Assembly (NCBI GenBank): GCA_025667525.1
Contig: CM046877.1
Coordinates: forward strand, 621,006,580 to 621,070,579
Direction of reading: 5' to 3'
DNA: 64,000 nucleotides
Origin: Glebionis coronaria
Lineage: Eukaryota; Streptophyta; Magnoliopsida; Asterales; Asteraceae
Below the pieces are notes generated by a model that searched no databases, was not told the DNA's origin, and saw only the letters and a program-made list of their open reading frames with translations. Of the stretch, positions 45,158-58,040 are shown one piece after another. Both the position numbers and the translations under genes were made by a program. Positions within the stretch are counted from its first letter, which is position 1; every line of letters begins with the position of its first letter.

Positions 45158-45840
45158 AATTGATATCTGATTGAGAGGCATTGTTAGCTGATATATTATT
45201 GTTTGTATAAGATGTAGGCATGCTTATATCAAACTTCTTTTTTGATATCGGGATTAATATGCAGGCTTGGTCGTGTTCGAGCTTGAGTTTGAAACTGAAA
45301 ACTCAAATACTCATCAATCGAGTCTGAGTGAACTTTTAAACTTGAGTTTTAGCAGTAGATGGTACACAGCTTAACTTGGATGAAGTCGTCAAGTTGCTTG
45401 GCCCATTAAAAACAGCTCATAAGGGGTTTACCATACTGTTGTTACAACAACCATGATGTTTGTCTTTTATTATTGATATTGGCTTGTAAGGGTTGCGGTA
45501 GATGTTCGACAATTATTTTTCTGACGAACTTGACATTTGGAATATACTTCATCTTCCACGAGGGCAGCTTAGCTGAAATATGATACCAAGTTACTTTAGA
45601 TTTTTTAAATATATTTTCTAACTGTGAGATTTGGATAAGCATTCTAAAGTCTTTGTTGTATTTCAAGGTATTAGACATTTGCTTTAACCGGCCGGGGTTG
45701 AGACTGTATGCCTAAATAATAATTGGTCGTTGAGGTTTTTGCTCGAACTCTTGTCGAAACACACATGTTTAATCAGGATTCATGACATAATCTGAATCAA
45801 CCATCCAAAATTTTGCTTGTCTCCATATCCATTGGTATCT
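45158..45840. other. Right end of repeat unit, copy 2
   Basis: Same as 22424-23106. It joins copy 3 at about 45841 exactly as copy 1 joins copy 2, so both unit junctions are the same. Confidence 0.5.
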
Positions 45841-45892
45841 TTGGGAACCCATTTTGGCACCTGAATTATATCATTGAAAAATAGCCGAAGTA

Positions 45893-46177
45893 TTAAAGGG
45901 CTTTAAGAAGGGATGGGCCGATGATATTTAAGAAGGAAATGCGTTCTGTTAAATTCTTAACTGGATCTGATGATAAAGTAGTCTTCTTGAGATCCTTATA
46001 ATATAAGCTATTATTGTCCGTGTTGGAACTTTTGTCTAAACCTATATTTGTAGTTGAATTCCATCTTGGAGTTTCGTTTCTATTATCCATTGTTTTATTG
46101 GTATCTATATGGACGAGTTTCCTATCTCTAATGTGTGGTCTACCTATCATCATATCCTTGAGGGAAAGGATTTTCAC
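45893..46177 (-). other. Unrecognised minus-strand ORF, type B, copy 3
   Basis: Same 94-codon frame as 23159-23443. It marks the left part of copy 3 as type B. Confidence 0.25.
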
Positions 46178-48747
46178 CCGAAATCAGAGTAAACGTTTTT
46201 TGCTTTGACCTGACTGTTGACCCATTTTTGGTTTACTACTATACTATTACCGGTTTGGATCACCAAGTTAGAAGCAGGTCCTCAAAGCTTTGACCTATAA
46301 GTTATATAGGATCCAAAAAATAACAAGATCAAGTATTAAACACTTATAAGTGTATTCTGTAACAAAATCAGAACCATAGCCCTGTTTATATGTATTCTCA
46401 GATGACGAACCAGAACACGAGATACCCTTATTCAAACTCATAATAAACACCTAATAAAGCTTTTACAGATTGAGGAAAGAAGAATACGTAGCATCCCACC
46501 ACATCTATTTATCGAGATGAGGGGGTGAGAATCCTCTCCTACGTCATATGGGAAACCGTCACTCCTTTTATGAAAGTTAACATGTTAACTCAGCAAAAAC
46601 CACAACTAAATTACAAAGAAATGACATCCACGTACTTCTCAACAAGATTAATAAATGTAACCGACCGTTGCTTTACAAGTCAAGTAAACGAAACCTAATT
46701 CTAGTATAGTCTTAATCTATATTACACGTACACTAGTACAACTAATGTATGTTAAGTTTCTTCTAATATACTGCACGTTTATTTAAGCATATAAAGTATC
46801 TGACATGCAAATTCTAAGAAAGAGGTTAGAAACTGCTGGGAAAGTATGTTTGTGGTGATGCCAACCCAAACCCTTTCAACTTTCAACCTGCACAAAAATC
46901 TTATTTTGACCCACCCATTTTGCCATATCTTGTTGCAGCATTGATCGTGTGAGAGTATTCTACACGGTTTCCATCTTATATCTTGGTCTTGGTTATACTT
47001 TGAATTTAAGGGTTATTTTTGTGGTTTATACATTCGGATGACTTGTACTGTCTATATGTATCTCTTTCAGTTAAACAAAAAAATTGACTATAACATTAAG
47101 AAATATCGAGTCTCCGTGTTACATTTTTTTATTTTTTTGTTATTTTTATGAGGAATTCAAGTTATTTGGATGCTAGTATGAAGGTAGGCCTATAGAAAGT
47201 TGTTGTTATCTACAACCTGCGATACACCCATCCTAGGCGAAACGGGAAGGCAAATTCAAAGAACCATGAATGAGTGAACATGCTATTTCAATCAAGTCTG
47301 GGCCGAACCTTCGTATTTTGCTCACTATTGGAATTAATATGTTCTTGAAAATGACTGGTAGAAAAAGAAACGTCTTGGAACCGAATAAGCTGTGTGGCAG
47401 CGGTTTTAATCACAATAAAACTCTTGTCGAAATAAAATAGGAAGGAACATATTTTGGCACGTTATTGGAATTCATGTGCTCTTGAAAATGAAGGTAGACT
47501 AAGATGAATCATTGGAGCTCAATATTTGTTACATACCTATCAAACCAGTGGTGCAATATTGGTGTTACTCACAATAAAGATCATAGAACCAATATTGAAG
47601 CAACTTGCTTTCGTCATTATCTTAGAGCAAAGCCTACATAACATCACAAGGACATTTTCATAAGGGAATCCTCACATATGAACAAATGATGCTTTTACTA
47701 CTTTTAATCCTGTTCTTATATTCTTTTGGCAACAAAACTAGACGTCCCCAAGTTTATCAAATCAATGATATAACACATGGAGCGGCCAGCAGGCTACACG
47801 CACGTACACATCAGATCTCTAAGAACGAGAAGCCCAATCAAGAACAAAAATCACAACCTCCCAAAAAAATTAGGAATGACATTTTCATTAAAACAAACTA
47901 ATAAGAAGCTGCTTAGAGTATAATCTTTTCACAATAAGCATATGGAGAATCCCTTCTTGAGATAAGACACTGATTTCTTCTTTAAGAGTGTCCTTTCTAG
48001 GCAGTTTTGAGTCCAAGCAAATACGATTCCGGAATATCCAATTACTCCAACTAATTTTTTTAACAGCCACATCAAAACATGACTTCAATGTAGAGCTCAG
48101 GTTTGATGTGTCATTCCAAGTTAAAAGATCGGGCAGAATGTTTCAGTGAATTGAGAAACCCTACCAAGCCGAGAGGGCTTTTCTAAGAGATAAAGCAACT
48201 GACCACTCAACCGAGATGGCTTTCCACAATGATTGCGACATTTCACACAATAAGAGGTTAACCTATGAACGCACTTTGTTCACCCTTTCCTAGGATTAGT
48301 TGAGGGACAAAGTATACTATATTAACTGTCCTTTATTTGTGAAACTTGGTAAATATAGCTCCTTAAATAGTAAATTCATATATATATATATAATACTACC
48401 TAACAATGAAACCAAATATGAAGTAATCTAGCTATGAATGTCAGTAAAATATAGGAAGTTGTTTGGAGTAGAGTGGCTACAACTTTTATCCTAGAATTTT
48501 CCTTGTCGACCACAGATATTTTCAATCTCAATATACCGCAGTTATATATTAGTATCAATTTTTGTTTTTGCTAGGAAACATGTGGGATATTGACAAATAC
48601 TGTAACAAACAAGGTCAAACGCTAACTAGTATACGCCTTTGTCCACATTAGGACTTAAGCTAATGGGATATGTCGTCACTTGCTGTAAATTCTATTTTCG
48701 TTATATATACGTTATATGAAACTTGGAGAATGTCACTTGCTGTGGAA
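46178..48747. other. Upstream region of receptor kinase gene, copy 3 (B/A switch)
   Basis: Type B up to at least 46672 (insertion at 46554-46574, ACCGACCGTTGC at 46660-46671) and type A from 46923 on (CATTTTGCC, then AATATCGAG near 47103). No gene except the minus-strand fragment matching 2413-2660, at 47888-48135. Confidence 0.6.
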
Positions 48748-51700
48748 ATGAAAATGTTTAGATATTTCATTTTGATTTTGCTTCTTCATGTTGCTCGTTT
48801 GGTTTATGCCCAAAATGATCAATCTGGTACGTACATTAAGCTCAATTGTTTTACAAAAACGTGTTTGTGTATCAAATGCAGTTCTGACCCTTTCTTAGCA
48901 GGCTTCATTACCATAGATTGTGGAATAGACAAAGGCACAGATTACACTGATAGTGCAACGGGCATAAGTTATGTTTCAGACGATGGCTTCATAGAAAGTG
49001 GTGAAAATTATAGAGAGACACTTAGCACCAACGGTTTGGTGTATCAAACCACTTTAAGAAGCTTTCCTGAAAATGAGCGGAACTGCTACACTCTCAGGCC
49101 CCAACAAGGGAAGAATAATCGGTATTTGATAAGGGCGAGGTTTTTGCATGGGAATTATGATTCTCTAGGTCAAAACCGTCAATTTGATCTTCATCTGGGC
49201 ACAGACTATTGGGCTACAATATCTATTACAAACCCATGGTTTGAAGAAATCCGTGAGATAATACACCTAACCTCATCAGATAACATAACTGTGTGCCTCA
49301 TAAACACAGGTCATGGAAATCCTTTCATTTCAGGGTTGGAACTAAGGCTATTGGATATTACCATGTATGATGGTCAATTTGAAACTTTATTCCTCGTATA
49401 TCGCAGTAGTTTTCAAAATAGAACTGTCAGGTTAGCGTTTTGAAAATCTTTGCTGATTTGGAAATACTTACGTTACAGTCCAGCTTGACTAATCATATGT
49501 TTTTGGGCTGAAACAGATATGAAGATGACATGTATGATCGAATATGGTATCCGTTGTCAACGGATTTGAACGCTAATACCATAATTAATTCGAATGTAGT
49601 GTCTTCAGGACTATCAGATGATGAAAAGGTACCACTAACAGTCGTGAGCAGTGCCGCTGTAGCTATAGACTCCACGTATAACAAATTCTATCAATGGAGT
49701 GCTGATATTGCGGATAGTCTTATCATCTACATTTACATAGCTGAAGTTGAATTACTAAAGAGCAACCAGACAAGAGAGTTCAACATTTCTCTTAATGGGA
49801 AATACTTGTTTGGACCAATTTCTCCCAAAACTAGCGTAACCACCCTAAACAATAAAACTCCTTATACTGGTTCATCTAGAAACAAGATTGAATTTAACCA
49901 AACCCAAAATTCGAACCTCCCCCCTATATATAATGCGATAGAGATTTATACAGGGAAGCAACTCCAACAATACCAGACAGAAGACCAAGATGGTAATGTA
50001 TATGCTGTATGCTAGTAGCATATCTGTTCTATAACTGAAGTTATTTACTACTCTTGAACATTATAACACAGATTAATGCTATTTCCCCTGCGTCTTATTG
50101 TTAAAATTAGCTGCTGCAATATGGACAACAAAGTCAACATATGGGCTAAAAAGAAACTGGCAAGGAGATCCATGTTTTCCAAAGGAGTATCTTTGGAATG
50201 GTCTTAACTGCAATTACAGTTATCCAAAGGCAGCAAAGATCATATCCTTGTATGTACTCCATTTAATAACCTTCACCGGGTAATAGTTCTATTCAAATAC
50301 AGTTGACGATAACTAAATTTTAATATAGGAACCTTTCCGCTAGTGGATTGAGTGGTGAGATAGTTGCTGCAATGGCTAATTTCACTAGGATAGAATCATT
50401 GTAAGTTCATTCTTATATATTTTGAGTCTCCATATTATAATATTTTTATTAGAAAATAACCAACTCTTGTATGTTCTTGGTCAGGGATCTGTCATATAAT
50501 AAATTGACAGGAGCCGTGCCACAGTTTCTCGCATCTCTAGATAGCCTGAAGCTTCTGTAAGTTGTGTACTCGTATGTCTAGGGTCAAAAAATGTATCAGT
50601 ATCTAATGGTCTTCTCTGGTGTTTCTTGTAGAAACTTAATAGGAAACAATTTCACAAGACCACTACCAGCAGAACTCTTAGCAAAATCCAAGAAAGGATC
50701 GTTATTTCTGAGGTTTGTGCCTTAATTAACCAGGAATTAGACTCCAAGAAAAAGAGAATTAACATTCACCTCAACTGTTCTAATATTTATTTATATAATC
50801 AGCATTGAAGTAATTGGCAATCAAGATAAAGGTTATTGTCTCAATGGGTCATGTGAAAACAAAAAGCATACCAAGGTGGTTATTTTAGTGATAGTAGCAA
50901 TTGTCATAGTCATTGTGCTACTGATCGCAGTTCTCATAGTATGGAAATATAAACGGCGAAAAACAAAAGGTTTGCACTATCATTACCTCTTATAGCGTGA
51001 TAAATTCATATATGTCTTCATCTAAAAGAAATTTTATAAAATGGAAAGCTTTCTCAGTATTTGAACCGATAAATGTAGATTTGGCCATAAAAGACGACGC
51101 TTTTAAGCAAAGGAATCAACAATATACATATTATGAGGTACAGAGTATTACTAACAACTTCACGACGGTTATCGGGAAAGGTGGATTCGGAACAGTGTTT
51201 CGTGGATCTATTGGGGGTAACCAAGTTGCTGTGAAGATTCTTTCTGAATCATCAGCTCAAGGGTACAAAGAATTCCAAGCCGAGGTAAGTTGGGGTCATC
51301 GCTGAAAAGGCCTTCCAAGTTAAAATGAATTAAAAGGATATTATAATCACCTAATATAAATATTATTCTCAATTATTATTAATGTTAAAGAACAATATTT
51401 TGCAACAAATTAACTAATTTAAACATTAGTATAAAATTGACGGAACAAAGACCAAATATAACCGGGTGCACAATTTTTTTGAACAGTAACACCATAGACA
51501 CATTTCGATGGACCGGGTGTATTTTGGAAAAAGCGATGTCTTTTTAAACATTAACAATACATCGAAAAGATTCATATGTGTCCCGGGACCCCACGGAAAT
51601 CCCCTGGTTCCGTCCGTCATAAAATGGATAAGTAGATAATATTCGTCTGCAGGTCAAGCTTCTAATGGATGTACGTCATAAAAACATAACTTTGCTCATT

Positions 51701-53141
51701 GGATACTGCAACGAAAGCAACCACAAGGGAATCATCTACGAGTATATGGCTAATGGGAACTTGGGACAGCATCTATTTGGTAATTGGACTGGGTTATTGC
51801 TTCTAATTCTTCCATAGTTTAACTACATATTTATCCGTTTAATATAAATACCAGTTCTCTATAAAAAATTATAGCGCTTCTTATTATTCTGAGTTGTAGT
51901 CCTATTACAGTGTCCTAAACAAATCCTGCCTTTCATGAAACACAAAGATCAAGTTTACTAATATATTTACATTTGAATAACTTGATCAGATGGATATTCA
52001 AACGTCTTGAGCTGGGAAAGAAGACTACAAATTGGATGTGATGCAGCAGAAGGCTAGTAACTAGATTGTTTTTTAAACGCACGCACACACCAAATTCCGT
52101 TGGGAATTGAACTCACCAACCACTTGGTTGATAGGGCATTTCATACACACCTATAGAGTATAGATTACTTAACATGAATGGATCTATATATTATAGGACT
52201 AGCGTACATGCATCATGGTTGCAGGCCACCGATAATCCACAGAGATGTAAAGTCTTCAAACATATTATTAAATGAAGGTTTCCAGGCAAAATTAGCAGAT
52301 TTTGGCCTGTCCCGAGCATTTACAGATGATGATGCCACACATGTATCAACAACAGTAGTTGCTGGCACTTACGGGTACATTGATCCCGAGTGAGTTTTTC
52401 TCTTCCAAAGTTGAAATTTAGCTTTTTAAAATAGGGATCTTGAAAAGGGAGGCCACCAAATCATTCAACTATTGTCATTTATCACAAACGGTCTAACTTT
52501 CATAAAATGTGACCATCATATTTTCTTTTTTCAGATATATTTAGATTCTTTGTCATCCAGGTTTGTTTTCTTTTTTACTGTATTTAGTAAAGACACAACC
52601 AGATACATACTTGAGTTTGTTATAAAGTAGGTTCAGTAGTTGAGCAGTCTTAGTAAAAATAGTTCGGTGGCCTCTTTAAGCGACATCCCTCAATATTAAC
52701 TAAATGAGAATAACAATAATTTTTTCGTAGTTGGTGAAATATTAAAAACAAAAATTTTGCAGCTCAACAAACAGGCTGACAGTGAAAAGCGATGTGTATA
52801 GCTTTGGAGTAGTTCTCCTGGAGTTGATTACAGGCCGCCGGGCAATATCAGAAAAAATAAACATAATTGACTGGGTCAAGTCAACTGTTGCAGAAGGACA
52901 TGTTGAACATGTTATCGATCCTAAGTTACAAGGGAACTTCAACAGAGATACAGCCTGGAAGGTAGTAGAACTAGCTATTGCCTGTGTTTCCTATGAATCG
53001 ATCAAAAGGCCCACCATGAACGATGTAGTGATGGATCTCAAGAACTGTTTGCAAGCTGAGCAGACTGATCATCGTTACATACCCGATAATGAAAGTCTAC
53101 CCTTGAACTTAGAAAGTATGACTGAGCCAATGCCAAGATAG
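48748..53141 (+). CDS. Malectin-like LRR receptor kinase, copy 3
   Basis: Predicted protein identical to copy 1 (867 aa). Exons: 48748-48826, 48902-49430, 49517-49992, 50111-50249, 50329-50400, 50485-50556, 50632-50712, 50803-50969, 51058-51284, 51653-51779, 51990-52052, 52197-52389, 52763-53141. GC donor at 52053 and the same DP-STN junction. Its proximal promoter is type A like copy 1; only sequence more than ~1.8 kb upstream is type B. Confidence 0.9.
52433..52690. mobile_element. MITE-like element in intron 12, copy 3
   Basis: Same insertion as in copies 1 and 2. Confidence 0.55.
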
Positions 53142-54593
53142 TGAAGTCTCGAAACTGTCAGATGTCAAATGTTGTCATATGTATGCACTGTTGTATTGTA
53201 ATATATTTGTACTTGTACGGGATCCAAGCATAAGTCAGCCCAATTATACTAAACCTTCAGAAACCGTACACACCAACATATGTATTTCTTCCGACGTCTA
53301 TTCTTTTAAGCTTATTATATACTATTGGACATCTTACAGATACAATGCCCATGCTTCTACGTTGGCTTGCCTTCAAAAACTAATATTTAGAAAGCTGTCT
53401 AATTTGAGAATGAGAGACATAAGCTTCCTCTCAAGTCAAGAGCGTCATCTTGGCTTATGATTTCACTTCTAAGTTTGTAAGTTTTTTTAACATAAAGGTT
53501 GTGTTCATTAGCAACTGTGTCCTAATTCGATTGTATAAGTTATCTTTGATTTGAATTAATAGATCCATCATCACTCTATAGGATCTCATTTTCACATGGC
53601 ATGCCACCTTTGATAGCCTAAAAGATAGTGAATTCCTATAAAACACTGTTAAGATATAATCCCATTTTGCCTGACCCATTTTGTCACTTCTATTGTTGTA
53701 GTTGCAATTTTGATTGGTTAGTGTTTTTGACCCATTTTGAATCATTTATTACCTCTGGTTGGTTTATCACGCTCATGGTTAGTCTGTCTGACCAATTTTG
53801 AATCTTTTATTACGCTCAGTATTATATAAAATATAATGACTATAGAAAAAGAAATAGTATTGATTTTGCTACCTGTGTATTGAACTAGTAGTATAGCATA
53901 TTCACAAAAATGATTGTAAATCCATGAATTAAGCAACTTGATCTTGTCATTATGTCAGGAGGACCGAGCTACATATAGGGGCACCAGTGCAGTTAATCTG
54001 CTCTTGCAAAAGAAATATGCTGCAAATGCCTGCAATGCCACAATCTGCAGAATAACATTCATATACAATGAAACCAGAATCATAATAATTCTATCTACAC
54101 AATTGAACCAGTACAACACATTTCGTTTATTAACTTTGACGGGTATCAATTACAAAGAAGATAGTGTTCGCAAAAGTAATATATGGTGTGAAAATCTTGG
54201 TGTAACATACTTGTCAGCTAAATTATTATTATCATACTCGTATAAGATAATAAATTTCCTTGGCTGGTACATCAAAATAATAATTCGCTAGTATATTGAA
54301 ATAAATAATAGGTATGTATTTGCTAATGCAGCTTCCGAAATCAAGTCCGGAGCATGTTGCACTGTCGTCCATTTGTACTTATCTTAATATTTCTATAATG
54401 TATTGACAATTATGCACTAAGTAATTTCATAATGTGATGTCGTTTTAGCTAAGTCTCTACGGCAGCTTTTGATAATAAATAAAAAGGAGTTGACATTAAA
54501 AAGGAGTTGACATTCCTTCTATGCACATTTTCATCATTCTATACTATTCATTTTCCATACTTTCATCAAAACACGCTAAACTTAACTTATACG
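53142..54593. other. Kinase-oxidase intergenic region, copy 3
   Basis: I saw no difference from copy 1. The 17-bp promoter duplication is at 54481-54514. Confidence 0.5.
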
Positions 54594-56174
54594 ATGAAGT
54601 CTCAACTTATAACCTCTTATGTTCTCTTACTTCTAGCTCTTTGCTTTTCGGTTACATCAGGTTCCGAAGATATCATAACATGTCTTCAGTCACACTCGAA
54701 AAACATTACCTCCATCTCACAACTCATTTTCACTCCCGATAATTCAACCTTCTTACCCATATGGCAAGCAGCAGTCAACAATGCTCGGTTCAATAAATCC
54801 GAAACTCCTAAACCATCAATCATCGTCACCCCCGTCGTGGAATCCCATGTTCGAACTGCTCTTTTATGTACCAAGAAACACGGGTATGAGATAAGGATCA
54901 GGTCTGGGGGCCATGACTTCGAGGGACTCTCGTACACCGCTGATGTTCCGTTTGTCATGATTGATTTTACTAACATGAGGTCTATAGACGTGGATGTTGC
55001 GAAGAGGAGAGCGTGGGTCCAGTCTGGAGCTACGGTTGGGCAAGTATACTATGCTATATCTCAAAAGACCGATACGTTGTATTTTCCAGCTAGTGTTGGG
55101 CTTACAGTAGGTCTAGGTGGATACTTGGGTGGTGGTGGATGGGGGATTCTAAGGAGGAAATACGGTCTTGGTGCTGATAATGTTGTTGATGTTCGGTTTA
55201 TGGATGTTAATGGCCATATTCTTGATAAGAATACGATGGGCAAACAATTATTTTGGGCAATCCGTGGTGGTGGTGCCTCTAGTTTTGGAATTGTTCTTGC
55301 ATGGAAGTTGAGGTTGGTTCCTGTTCCGGAAAGAGTGACTGTTTTTACTGTTCAAAAAACTTTGGAAGAAGGCGCTACAGAAGTTCTTCATAAATATCAA
55401 TTTGTTATGCCAAATACAGATCGAAACTTGGACATACTTATTATAATGTTTCCCGGAAATGTTGGAAATACGACCCAGAAAACCATACGTATGGTGTTTC
55501 AAGGATTTTATCAAGGTACTATCAACACGTTGATTCCATTGCTAGAAGAAAACTTCCCAGAGCTCAATGTTACACGTGAGATATGTGAAGAAGTCAAAAT
55601 GGTCCAAGCAAGCCTTCTAGTAGCAGGCTTTTCAACGTCGACTCCTACCGAGACTCTTGTTAACCGATCAGCCATCAATACGCGGAGCTTCAAAGGTAAA
55701 TCAGACTATATTCGAGCACCAATCTCCATAGACGGTCTTAAAAAGATATGGGAAAAGATATTTGAAAACGACGGATCGGATGTGTATGTCATATCCCCAT
55801 TCGGGGGAAAGATGAGTGAGATCTCAGAGATAGCAATTCCATTTCCTCATAGAGCTGGAGTTTTGTACCAATTACAAAAGAGAATTAGCTTTAGCGACCA
55901 ACCTTCAGACACAACTCCAACATCGCTTGCACGAAGAGAATGGTTTGAAAGCTTTGACGCGTTTCTTGAGCCGTACGTATCAAGTAACCCGAGGGAGGCG
56001 TATATTAACTACAATGATTTGGATTTAGGAGTTGGAAGCGATACTTATGAAGAAGCAAGTGTTTGGGGCGAAAGGTATTGGAAGCGTGACAATTTTAAGA
56101 AGTTGATACAAATCAAGGCTAGAGTTGATCCAGATAATTTCTTTAGGCACCCACAAAGTATCCCGGTTTTCTAA
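54594..56174 (+). CDS. BBE-like FAD oxidase, secreted, copy 3
   Basis: Third identical 526-aa protein, with His107, Gly169 in place of the usual Cys, and YINYNDLDLG near the C-terminus. AATAAA is at 56248-56253. Confidence 0.95.
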   Translation: MKSQLITSYVLLLLALCFSVTSGSEDIITCLQSHSKNITSISQLIFTPDNSTFLPIWQAAVNNARFNKSETPKPSIIVTPVVESHVRTALLCTKKHGYEIRIRSGGHDFEGLSYTADVPFVMIDFTNMRSIDVDVAKRRAWVQSGATVGQVYYAISQKTDTLYFPASVGLTVGLGGYLGGGGWGILRRKYGLGADNVVDVRFMDVNGHILDKNTMGKQLFWAIRGGGASSFGIVLAWKLRLVPVPERVTVFTVQKTLEEGATEVLHKYQFVMPNTDRNLDILIIMFPGNVGNTTQKTIRMVFQGFYQGTINTLIPLLEENFPELNVTREICEEVKMVQASLLVAGFSTSTPTETLVNRSAINTRSFKGKSDYIRAPISIDGLKKIWEKIFENDGSDVYVISPFGGKMSEISEIAIPFPHRAGVLYQLQKRISFSDQPSDTTPTSLARREWFESFDAFLEPYVSSNPREAYINYNDLDLGVGSDTYEEASVWGERYWKRDNFKKLIQIKARVDPDNFFRHPQSIPVF

Positions 56175-57769
56175 ACACCCTCTCGGATGTATGAAGAACT
56201 TTCGCTAATTATATAATGTATTTATTTACTTCGTTTGTATGCCTTTCAATAAAAAGTTCCTCTTGTTGCTTTTTGTATTAGGTTTTCTATTAGATTATTT
56301 TCCAATAAAATTGCAAAGCTATTTCTTTTTATATTAGTTACATTTTCCAAAACAAGGTTTTTCTGAATGGCAACAACATATTTGTACAACAGGAACATAA
56401 AGTCGTAAACCTGTATCAGCAAGATGATTCATTCTGCCATTAGCTTGAACAGATTTTAAGGTACCCGCCATTTGTTTTTGCATACATGTATTATCAACGC
56501 GCTGCAAAATTCAGTAGAATAAGAAAAGTTAACAGCACACAAATAAGCTTTTGAACTCCGTATTGCTATTTTTTTTTCTTTCTGTATTACGATTACAAGT
56601 GATTAAACATACCGGTACACATATCATCTTGCATAACATTCTGAGCATACATGTACGCATATCATCTTGCATAATAATGTTTCTACTATCGTGTTGAATA
56701 CTCAGTAGTTGTATATGCGTCTTACAACCTATTTGCAGAAAGCGCGTGCCATTTCTTTCAGTACCCTGGAGCAGCTGTGTAGAAGGACCAGAACGACTGG
56801 GAAAAGTTTACGTCGTTATGTGAACACCGACTGCCACATGGCACATACATAAGGAAATAAGAATTAATGTAGTGGAAGTGATATATGAAAACAACATAAC
56901 CAAAGAGTAATGTGCTTACATATAGGCCGACTTTGTTTGGCAACATTAATAGCGAAAGTGATATCAGATGGTACAGAAGAAGATGTTGAAATACCTAACA
57001 TATTAACGTCTTGGTGATCCGTACTCTGTTTCTTGGAACGTCTGTCCGTTACAAATGTAGTATCATGTTCGTGAACTAACTTTCTTTCGCTGATATTCAG
57101 GCTTCTATATTAGTTTCTGCCATAGGTTTTTAGTTGGTACACACATTGTAATTAATCTCTCGCGGACTCAACCAATAGAACTAATAGGTAACCCCCAAGT
57201 TCATACTCATTAGGGAAATGATAGGCTTTGCCTAGCTCGAAACGGTTTAATTGCATTGTTTCCAGACAAACATCCCATAAATGTCCAGCTGAGTGTAGCC
57301 TGCACAGAAATGATATCACTTTTACTAGACATAAATCAATGTATCGGATGGGATTACAAATATATCTTACTAAACTAATTCATCTAACTTTTTGTTTAAG
57401 GATAGTTCTACATAGATTACAGGTACTTCAAACCAATTTAGACAACTTTTTACCCATTTGAACTTGTTGAACCATTTAGCGCATAGGATGAAATTTATCA
57501 TGTAAGCTTACTTATCACATGTCATGTAATTGCAGCCGAATATAGTTGAATTCAAATATCAGATGTTGCTTAAAAGTATAATTTGATTCATATAAATGGA
57601 AAAGTACGACATAAGTCATATTAATAAGAATGAAACTTACGTGTCACTAAGCAACGTTCTCTTTCACCCAACGATGCTCATAACATGTAAATCACTAAGA
57701 AACATTTTCGCAGCATGTTCATAAGCTATTAACTTAATGGCTTATCCGATTTAAGGATAAGCATATAAG
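56175..57769. other. Intergenic stretch with minus-strand exon-like fragments, copy 3
   Basis: Exon-like pieces at 56411-56501 and 56920-57104 (minus strand), as in copy 1. No intact gene. Confidence 0.4.
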
Positions 57770-58040
57770 AACTTCCGGGCTTCAAGTAACCGACATGATT
57801 TTGTTAGGGACGTTCTTTACGACATATGTAGGCGTGCCGGGATCTCCGCCAAGAAAGAGGCAACTGTGAATTTCTTGACCGACCCGTCAGATGGAAGATC
57901 CACTTTGAGACCCGCTGATGTTTTGGTTTTTGGATGGGTTGGAGGTAAACATGCGTGCGTTGATTTGACAGGGGTTTCTCCTCTCGTGGGGCTAGGCAGT
58001 CGAGATTTTACAGCGGCTGCTATAAAAGCCGCCTCGTGCA
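57770..58040 (+). pseudogene. Retroelement reverse-transcriptase tail, copy 3
   Basis: Same truncated frame and same break point as in copies 1 and 2. Confidence 0.55.

Larger units (their letters stand above)
23107..45840. repeat. Tandem array unit, copy 2 (~22.7 kb)
   Basis: Second complete unit. Its first ~4.5 kb (to about 27646) is type B, with many substitutions and small indels relative to copy 1. Private single-base changes downstream include 28231 (T to C, intron 8), 29461 (C to T, A680V in the kinase), one in 33941-33960, one near 36820, one near 38876, two in 40226-40290 and one near 43730. Confidence 0.95.
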
